Of a stretch of 64,000 bases of DNA, positions 59,007 to 64,000 are shown in pieces. A program made the translations under genes and the position numbers. Position 1 is the first letter of the stretch; each line of letters starts with the position of its first letter. A model generated the notes under the pieces. The model was given only the letters and a program-made list of their open reading frames with translations. It made no database searches and was not told where the DNA came from. Origin of the DNA: Deltaproteobacteria bacterium (GTDB lineage Bacteria; Desulfobacterota; Syntrophorhabdia; Syntrophorhabdales; Syntrophorhabdaceae); contig JAKLET010000018.1 in assembly GCA_022711595.1 (NCBI GenBank), forward strand, positions 1 to 64,000. The letters are read 5' to 3'.

Positions 59007-60821
59007 TCACTTCTTTGCCGGTTCTATGGCGTCGAATTTACATACCTGAACACAAACTTCACAGCCAACGCACTGATCGGGGTTGATGTAGACGGTGCCT
59101 TTTCTCTTGTTGCCGTCCTTCGTCTGGCCTGCGCCTTCTCTCCAGCTGATGGCTGGGCAGTTTATCTCGAGGCACATCTTGCAGCCGCGGCACTTGTCCG
59201 TATTGATCACATACAGAGGATTTTTAAATTTTTCGAGAGGTTTCGCCCTGCGGAGAAGCATACACGGGCTGTCTTTGCAAAGAATAAGGGATGCCTCATT
59301 CTTGTTCATCTCTTCCTTGACGATCTCCATAGTTTCCTTGATGTTGTATGGATCGACGTAGCGGATGTTGGCGTCCTTCACTCCGATTGCCTTACCTATC
59401 TCGCGGTAGTCGACCTGGTTCGCCACTTCGCCGCGGACGGTAAAACCTGTTCCCGCGTGTTCCTGGTGCCCGGTCATACCGGTGATTCTGTTGTCGAGGA
59501 CGATAGTCGTCGAGGTGCCTTTATTGTATGCGGCATTCATAAGCGGAAGAATGCCCGAGTGGAGGAATGTTGAGTCGCCGAGAACGGCAACCATCTTTCC
59601 TAAGGCGTCTTTGCCCATGGCCTTCATGGCGCCGTGAACCTGGCCGCCGCCTGCACCCATACAGATGGTGGTGTGAAGGGCTGAGATCGGCGGTGCAACT
59701 GCCAGCGTGTAACAGCCGATATCACCGAACACGAAAGCGCCAAGCTTCTTGAGCGCATAAAAAAGCGGCCTGTGAGAACAGCCGGCGCAAAGATTCGGGG
59801 GTCTTCTCGGCAGGTCTTCCGGTTTCACGCGGACCTTGGGTGCCTTATATGACTTGCCCTTTACGGCCTTCTCGATGATTTCCGGTGAGAGTTCGTACAT
59901 ATTGGGGATAATGTCTTTACCATGGAAAACCTTGTGACCCATGGCCCTGATCTCTGTTTCGAAAAATGGGTCCAGTTCCTCGATGACCATGACCTTCTTC
60001 ACCTTCTTGAAGAAATCGGCGATCATCTTCTTCGGAAGCGGCCAGACCATACCAAGCTTCAGGAAGGAGTATTCCGGGAAAACCTCTTTCGCGTACATAT
60101 AAGCGGCGCCGCTTGCTATGATACCGATGTTCTTGCTGTTGATCTCCATCTTGTTGAGCTTGGTCTTGTCGGCGAATGCCTCTAATTTCTGCATACGTTC
60201 TTCGACGGCTTTCCTTCTCGGCCGGACATTGGCCGGGACCATGACGTATTTTGTGGCAAGTTTCGGATCGAGTCCCAGGGGGATCTTCGATTCCACCCTT
60301 TTACCCGTCTGAACCAGTGAATCGGCATGGGCAATGCGTGTCACCGTTCTCAAAAGGACCGGGGTGTCGAATTTCTCACTGATGTCGAATGCGGCCTTGG
60401 TGAACTCATAGCATTCCTGCGCGTCGCCCGGCTCAATCATCGGAACCTTTCCAAACCGAGCCCAGTTACGGCTGTCCTGCTCGTTCTGGGAGCTGTGAAC
60501 GTTCGGGTCGTCGGCAACGACTATCATGAGTCCGCCCTTGATACCCGTGTAGGCAAGGGTCATCAAGGCATCGGAGGCAACGTTCATCCCAACGTGCTTC
60601 ATGGAGGCCATTGCCCTGGCGCCGGCAATGGCCGCGCCTGATGCTACCTGAACGGCAACCATTTCATTGGGTGACCATTCAGCATAAATCTCGGGATAAT
60701 TATCTGCGACATCTTTGAGGATTTCACTGCTCGGTGTTCCGGGATATGCGGCAGCGACAGTCACACCCGCTTCCCAGGCACCTCTTGCGATTGCTGCGTT
60801 TCCTTGCATAATCTCTTTCAT
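59007..60821 (-). CDS. iorA: Indolepyruvate:ferredoxin oxidoreductase alpha subunit IorA
   Basis: 604 residues combining an alpha-like domain (GNAAIARGAWEAGVTVAAAYPGTPSSEIL), a TPP domain (GDIGCYTLA, CMGAGGG, GDSTFLHSG-LPLMNAAYNKG, VLDNRITGMTGHQ in order) and a C-terminal pair of 4Fe-4S motifs (CRGCKMCLEINCP and CVGCEVCVQVCK). Classic three-in-one IorA. The ATG follows GGGGG. The upstream gap (60822-60970) has TTGACA on the minus strand with a weak -10. Confidence 0.96.
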   Translation of the reverse strand: MKEIMQGNAAIARGAWEAGVTVAAAYPGTPSSEILKDVADNYPEIYAEWSPNEMVAVQVASGAAIAGARAMASMKHVGMNVASDALMTLAYTGIKGGLMIVVADDPNVHSSQNEQDSRNWARFGKVPMIEPGDAQECYEFTKAAFDISEKFDTPVLLRTVTRIAHADSLVQTGKRVESKIPLGLDPKLATKYVMVPANVRPRRKAVEERMQKLEAFADKTKLNKMEINSKNIGIIASGAAYMYAKEVFPEYSFLKLGMVWPLPKKMIADFFKKVKKVMVIEELDPFFETEIRAMGHKVFHGKDIIPNMYELSPEIIEKAVKGKSYKAPKVRVKPEDLPRRPPNLCAGCSHRPLFYALKKLGAFVFGDIGCYTLAVAPPISALHTTICMGAGGGQVHGAMKAMGKDALGKMVAVLGDSTFLHSGILPLMNAAYNKGTSTTIVLDNRITGMTGHQEHAGTGFTVRGEVANQVDYREIGKAIGVKDANIRYVDPYNIKETMEIVKEEMNKNEASLILCKDSPCMLLRRAKPLEKFKNPLYVINTDKCRGCKMCLEINCPAISWREGAGQTKDGNKRKGTVYINPDQCVGCEVCVQVCKFDAIEPAKK

Positions 60822-60932
60822 ACTACCCCCATAATGGCGTATCGCCTGGATTTTGAGTGATTAACAGCTCACCTCCTTCAACACATAATTTTTTATCATT
60901 TTTTTATTGCTTGTTAATTAATTCACGCATTA

Positions 60933-60961
60933 TTTTCAACAAATTAACCATGCTTTGTCAA
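60933..60961 (-). promoter_or_regulatory. Possible promoter for iorAB
   Basis: Minus-strand TTGACA (60961-60956), 17-base spacer, then TGAAAA, a poor -10. AT-rich surroundings and position 110 bases before iorA make it plausible only. Confidence 0.35.
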
Positions 60962-60970
60962 GAAATATCG

Positions 60971-62287
60971 TTATCCGGCCCGCAGGGTTGAAAGGAATTT
61001 TAATATCCTCCCGCATCCCTCCAAACCTTCCCTGATATTCTCAATGGAAATCCTTTCATCTTTACCGTGCATTCTCAACAATTCTTCCTTATTTAATGTT
61101 ATGGGGAAAAAACCGTATGAAGGGACGCCGAGATTCCTGAAATACCTCAGGTCTGTCGCACCAGTCATGATGTATGGAAGAATGGGGACGTCCTCTCCCT
61201 TTAACGACCTGACGCATTTTCCAATCCCGTGGAAATAAACAGTGCCGTACCGGGAGGACCCGGGTTCACCGATCCCGGCGCCTATCCGTTCGATCTCGAC
61301 ATCTTCGCCTGCAAGCCTGCCGATCTTTTTAAAGAAGTTTTCATGGCTCTCTCCCGGCAGCAGGCGGGCGTCGAAATACGCCTCAGACCCTGCCGGGATT
61401 ACGTTGACCTTTTCTCCGCCCCTTAATATAGTCAGCGTCACTGTATTGCGCAGGATGGCGTTATAGATCTCGTTGGATTCAAGATAGCTTTTCCATTTTT
61501 TACTTTTCAAGGCCCTGTCCAGTGTCGGAAATTTCGAGCCTTCCATGATCTTTCCTTCCAGGGTGCCCTTCAGATACGCAGAAGTGATCGCCGTTCTTTT
61601 CATCGGCCATTTGTGCGAAAGGATCCTTCCCGAGGCCGCAACGATCTTTTCGTTCGCGTTGTCTCCATGGGGCATTGACCCGTGCCCTCCCCTGCCCCTG
61701 GCCCTGACAATGAACTGGCCCAATTGTTTCTCGGTGACCGCTATCTGGGCATTCACATGACCGCCCTCTTTTATCATGAATCCGCCCTCGCTGAGCACAA
61801 AAGAGGCATTGCGCAGTTCAGGCACTTTTTTCAGCATGAATTCGACGCCGTGGCTGCCTCCCACCTCTTCATCGCAGGTGGCCAGGTAAATAATGTCCCT
61901 TTCAGGCTTGACCCCTTCCCCTGCAAGCGCCATGAAAGCGATCAACTGGCAGATGGCCTGTGACTTCATATCAATAGCTCCCCTGCCATACAGATATCCG
62001 CCCTTGATCTCTGCACCGAAGGGGTCGACCGTCCATTCCGCTTCATTGACGGGGACAACATCCACGTGACTTAAGAGAATGACGGGCCTTCCCTTTTCTT
62101 TTCCTTTTATCCGTGCCAGGATATTTGCGCGCCTCGGGACAGCGGAGAATATTTCGCTCACGATGCCTTCGCGCCTCAGGACATCTTCGAGGAAAAGCAC
62201 CGCGTCCTCTTCGTTGCCGGGCGGGTTCGAAGTGTTAATGCGCATGAAATTGCGAATCAATTCAACAGAATCATCAAATGTTTTCAT
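60971..62287 (-). CDS. M20/M25/M40 family metallopeptidase
   Basis: About 438 residues of the ArgE/DapE/ACY1 group. Zinc site HVDVVPV, DMKSQ, CDEEVGGSHG (catalytic glutamate plus ligand), a lid domain (RGRGGHGSMPHGDNANE), and the last histidine ligand in the TGATDLRYFRN region. It resembles acetylornithine deacetylase and carboxypeptidase PM20D1-like enzymes; substrate unknown. The ATG at 62287 overlaps the diguanylate cyclase stop by 14 bases. It shares an operon with that gene. Confidence 0.9.
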   Translation of the reverse strand: MKTFDDSVELIRNFMRINTSNPPGNEEDAVLFLEDVLRREGIVSEIFSAVPRRANILARIKGKEKGRPVILLSHVDVVPVNEAEWTVDPFGAEIKGGYLYGRGAIDMKSQAICQLIAFMALAGEGVKPERDIIYLATCDEEVGGSHGVEFMLKKVPELRNASFVLSEGGFMIKEGGHVNAQIAVTEKQLGQFIVRARGRGGHGSMPHGDNANEKIVAASGRILSHKWPMKRTAITSAYLKGTLEGKIMEGSKFPTLDRALKSKKWKSYLESNEIYNAILRNTVTLTILRGGEKVNVIPAGSEAYFDARLLPGESHENFFKKIGRLAGEDVEIERIGAGIGEPGSSRYGTVYFHGIGKCVRSLKGEDVPILPYIMTGATDLRYFRNLGVPSYGFFPITLNKEELLRMHGKDERISIENIREGLEGCGRILKFLSTLRAG

Positions 62288-63686
62288 AATATATTCTATT
62301 TTTCCCTTCTTTTTTTGCACGGTAGAGATTGTCATCGGCTATTTTTATGATCTTCTTTGACTCAATGCCCGGGGTATAAGTGGCAATGCCCCCGCTCACA
62401 GATATCCTGACGCTTTTGTCCTCGAGCCTGAGGCCGGCAGTTTCAACGGCTTTTCTTAAGCGTTCCGCTACGATGGCGGCCTTGTCCAGGTCTGTTTCGG
62501 GGAGTATGAGGAGGAACTCTTCGCCGCCGTACCTCCCGATCTTGTCAATGGTCCTCAGGCTTTCTTTCATCACCTGCGTAATGTTCCTTAAGGCTTGATC
62601 GCCGGCAAGGTGGCCATATTCATCATTGATCAGTTTAAAATCATCCACATCGAACAGGATGACTGAAAATGTTGTGTTATACCTCCTGGAACGCTCAACT
62701 TCGGCATCAAGCACACCTACGATATATGCATGGTTGTGTACGCCCGTCAATCCGTCGTGTATCGAAAGGGTTTTGACCTCATTGAAAAGACTGATCTTTT
62801 CAAGGGTAAGCGTGATGTGGGAGCAAAAACGGGTGAATATGGACCATTCGGGCGCATCGAAGGGCTTTTGCCTGTAGAGCGCCGCATATCCGTAACTGCG
62901 GTTTGCCGTTGAAAGTTCCACGACAACAGTCTCGATGTCCGTCACGTCAGGGCCGACCTCTTCCCGGGCGACCCCCTGGATCACAATACGCTGTCCGGGT
63001 TTTATCTGACCCTTCGGTATCTTGCGGACAAGCACCGATGCCATTGTCCTCACCAGCGCCGGGTCTTCTTCCATACCGGAAAATATCTGGATGGCTATTT
63101 CTTCATCGTTGATCAGCAGGGCTCCGAAAAAATCGAAATCAAGGAAGTTCTTAAGCAGCGTATTGGCATTTTTCAGCACAAAAAGCGGGTCTTCCGTTTC
63201 GCCTATCATGTGCTGAAGGTTTTTTAGAAAATCGAGTTCAAGGGCATTCATTTTCTCCCTTCTATAACGCTCTTCCACCTCCTGGGTCAGCTGCTCCGTC
63301 TTCAGTGTCTCAATGAAATGCTCCATGCAGTTATTGACTATATGGAAAAGTTCCTCGAGATTTTTAAAGGGTTTTGTCAGAAGCGCATATGCTCCGCTGC
63401 GCAACGATTCAAGCCTTTCCGACTCGTCGGCGTATCCTGTCATCATGATCACCGGGATGCGCCGGTCGATCTTTTTGATCATTTTCAGTATCTCTATTCC
63501 GGATATCCGGGGAAGGACTATATCAAGAAGTACGGCGTGAGGTCTCTTCTCCTCCAATTCTTTTTCAAGGTCCGGCATCGATTCATAGGCAAACACCCTG
63601 AGGCCGCATTCCTCAAGATATTCCTTCAGAATGGCCCGGAGCATTTCTTCATCATCTATTATCAATAACCGTTTTTCTGGAAGCAT
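62274..63686 (-). CDS. Response regulator-GAF-like-GGDEF diguanylate cyclase
   Basis: 470 residues. Receiver (about 5-120): IIDDEEMLR, phospho-aspartate in AVLLDIVLPR, and MMTGYA plus LTKPF, so it is phosphorylatable. A GAF-like middle (about 150-300) is followed by a GGDEF domain (about 310-465) with intact GGEEF and an upstream RTID five residues before it, the standard product-inhibition I-site. It should make c-di-GMP on phosphorylation. The ATG at 63686 (LPEKRLLIIDDEE) replaces a longer in-frame start that would include basic, low-complexity sequence from the small ORF region. Confidence 0.92.
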   Translation of the reverse strand: MLPEKRLLIIDDEEMLRAILKEYLEECGLRVFAYESMPDLEKELEEKRPHAVLLDIVLPRISGIEILKMIKKIDRRIPVIMMTGYADESERLESLRSGAYALLTKPFKNLEELFHIVNNCMEHFIETLKTEQLTQEVEERYRREKMNALELDFLKNLQHMIGETEDPLFVLKNANTLLKNFLDFDFFGALLINDEEIAIQIFSGMEEDPALVRTMASVLVRKIPKGQIKPGQRIVIQGVAREEVGPDVTDIETVVVELSTANRSYGYAALYRQKPFDAPEWSIFTRFCSHITLTLEKISLFNEVKTLSIHDGLTGVHNHAYIVGVLDAEVERSRRYNTTFSVILFDVDDFKLINDEYGHLAGDQALRNITQVMKESLRTIDKIGRYGGEEFLLILPETDLDKAAIVAERLRKAVETAGLRLEDKSVRISVSGGIATYTPGIESKKIIKIADDNLYRAKKEGKNRIYYENI

Positions 63687-63697
63687 GGGAAAATGTT

Positions 63698-63721
63698 TCG
63701 AGGGGGACTTCTCCCCCTCGA
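63698..63721 (-). terminator. 10-bp hairpin between the small basic ORF and the diguanylate cyclase gene
   Basis: Perfect stem TCGAGGGGGA/TCCCCCTCGA with a 4-base loop, 6 bases after the small ORF stop and 11 bases before the cyclase ATG. The T-run after it is weak (AACATTTT), so it might be an attenuator, an RNA-stability element or a terminator. Confidence 0.5.
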
Positions 63722-63726
63722 CGACG

Positions 63727-63804
63727 TTATTTTTTGGTTTTCTTTGTTTTCTTTTGGATAGCTTTCTTCTCAGGTCCCTTTGACGCTGCTGCCGCCCTTG
63801 ACAT
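63727..63804 (-). CDS. 25-residue Ala/Lys-rich basic peptide (candidate small ORF)
   Basis: ATG at 63804 with a strong GGGAGGCG ribosome site; begins MSRAAAASKGPEKKA and ends with eleven residues rich in lysine. Stop TAA at 63727. The frame differs from the diguanylate cyclase. Composition recalls small DNA- or RNA-binding peptides, but no function is known. It is followed directly by the hairpin. Confidence 0.5.
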   Translation of the reverse strand: MSRAAAASKGPEKKAIQKKTKKTKK

Positions 63805-63874
63805 TGTGCCGCCTCCCTTTCTGCCTGAATCAATGTTATTTCAAAGAGAGGTGTTTGTCAATAGAGAGGGACAC

Positions 63875-64000
63875 TTAGACAGAGACAACCTCTTTGACCT
63901 CGGGAATCTCCTGTTTGAGCTGTCTCTCAACACCCATCTTAAGCGTCATCATGCTCATAGGGCAGGTTCCGCAGGCGCCTTGAAGTTTGACCTTAACGAT
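63875..64000 (-). CDS. NifU-like (C-terminal domain) iron-sulfur scaffold protein, 3' part only
   Basis: The last 41 codons are in the window: [25 protein letters not shown] in pieces, with the CxxC of the NifU C-terminal (Nfu) domain, which transfers 4Fe-4S clusters. The 5' end lies beyond the window edge. TAA at 63875. Confidence 0.88.
   Translation of the reverse strand: MVKVKLQGACGTCPMSMMTLKMGVERQLKQEIPEVKEVVSV

Noticed and set aside
62274-63833. Longer N-terminus for the response-regulator diguanylate cyclase
   Set aside because: The added 49 residues are basic low-complexity sequence in the shadow frame of the small ORF; the receiver domain begins at 63686.

Overview
The window is a 64 kb stretch of bacterial chromosome with no phage, transposon or CRISPR content that I could find. 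Gene content points to a strict or near-strict anaerobe with a Gram-negative envelope: a TonB-dependent receptor and Tat genes, ferredoxin-linked 2-oxoacid and indolepyruvate oxidoreductases, an electron-transfer-flavoprotein/thiolase/crotonase operon, superoxide reductase with rubrerythrin, and many second-messenger and chemosensory proteins. The style fits the former Deltaproteobacteria (Desulfobacterota, for example a Syntrophorhabdus-like fermenter or syntroph). This taxonomic guess is inference only.

Layout. 1-11.4 kb: tRNA-Thr and an eleven-gene minus-strand cobalamin salvage operon behind a B12 riboswitch (btuB, two PP-loop ATP-pyrophosphatase genes of unknown role, btuF-btuC-btuD, cobU-cobT-cobS-cbiB-cobD). 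No corrin-ring synthesis genes are present, so the operon imports corrinoids, rebuilds the nucleotide loop and adds the aminopropanol arm. 11.4-22.9 kb: thioesterase, EndoIII-like protein, purM, a GYD protein, porDAB without a gamma subunit, rodZ-like, yebC, tRNA-Val, a radical SAM gene, and a purine cluster with a single-domain purH, purD and an isopropylmalate-dehydrogenase-like gene. 22.9-34.8 kb: a signalling island with a Fis-like protein, a membrane-anchored HtrA-like protease with a J-like head, a PAS protein with a dead GGDEF domain, a chemoreceptor behind a structured 5' leader, a seven-PAS LuxR protein, initiator tRNA, cytochrome c, a site-2 protease and a nucleotide cyclase fused to a degenerate HD-GYP domain.

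34.8-47 kb: tatB-tatC-glmU-glmS, superoxide reductase-rubrerythrin, a nitrilase-fold protein whose catalytic cysteine is serine, a 56-residue cysteine protein, argS, lepB, a TPR protein, a LolB-like lipoprotein and a DUF362-ferredoxin protein. 47-64 kb: two Hsp20 genes, a selenium/sulfur trio (yedF, cysteine-desulfurase-like, DUF3343), thl-crt-etfB-etfA, a DegT aminotransferase, an M16 peptidase, iorA-iorB, an M20 peptidase, an active-looking response-regulator diguanylate cyclase, a 25-residue basic ORF and the end of a NifU-like gene.

Best candidates for something undescribed: (1) the structured element with its own promoter in the leader of the chemoreceptor gene (27787-27921); (2) the paired ammonia-type PP-loop ligases inside the B12 riboswitch operon; (3) the cyclase-TPR-HD-GYP fusion; (4) the Cys-to-Ser nitrilase followed by a small cysteine protein overlapping argS.
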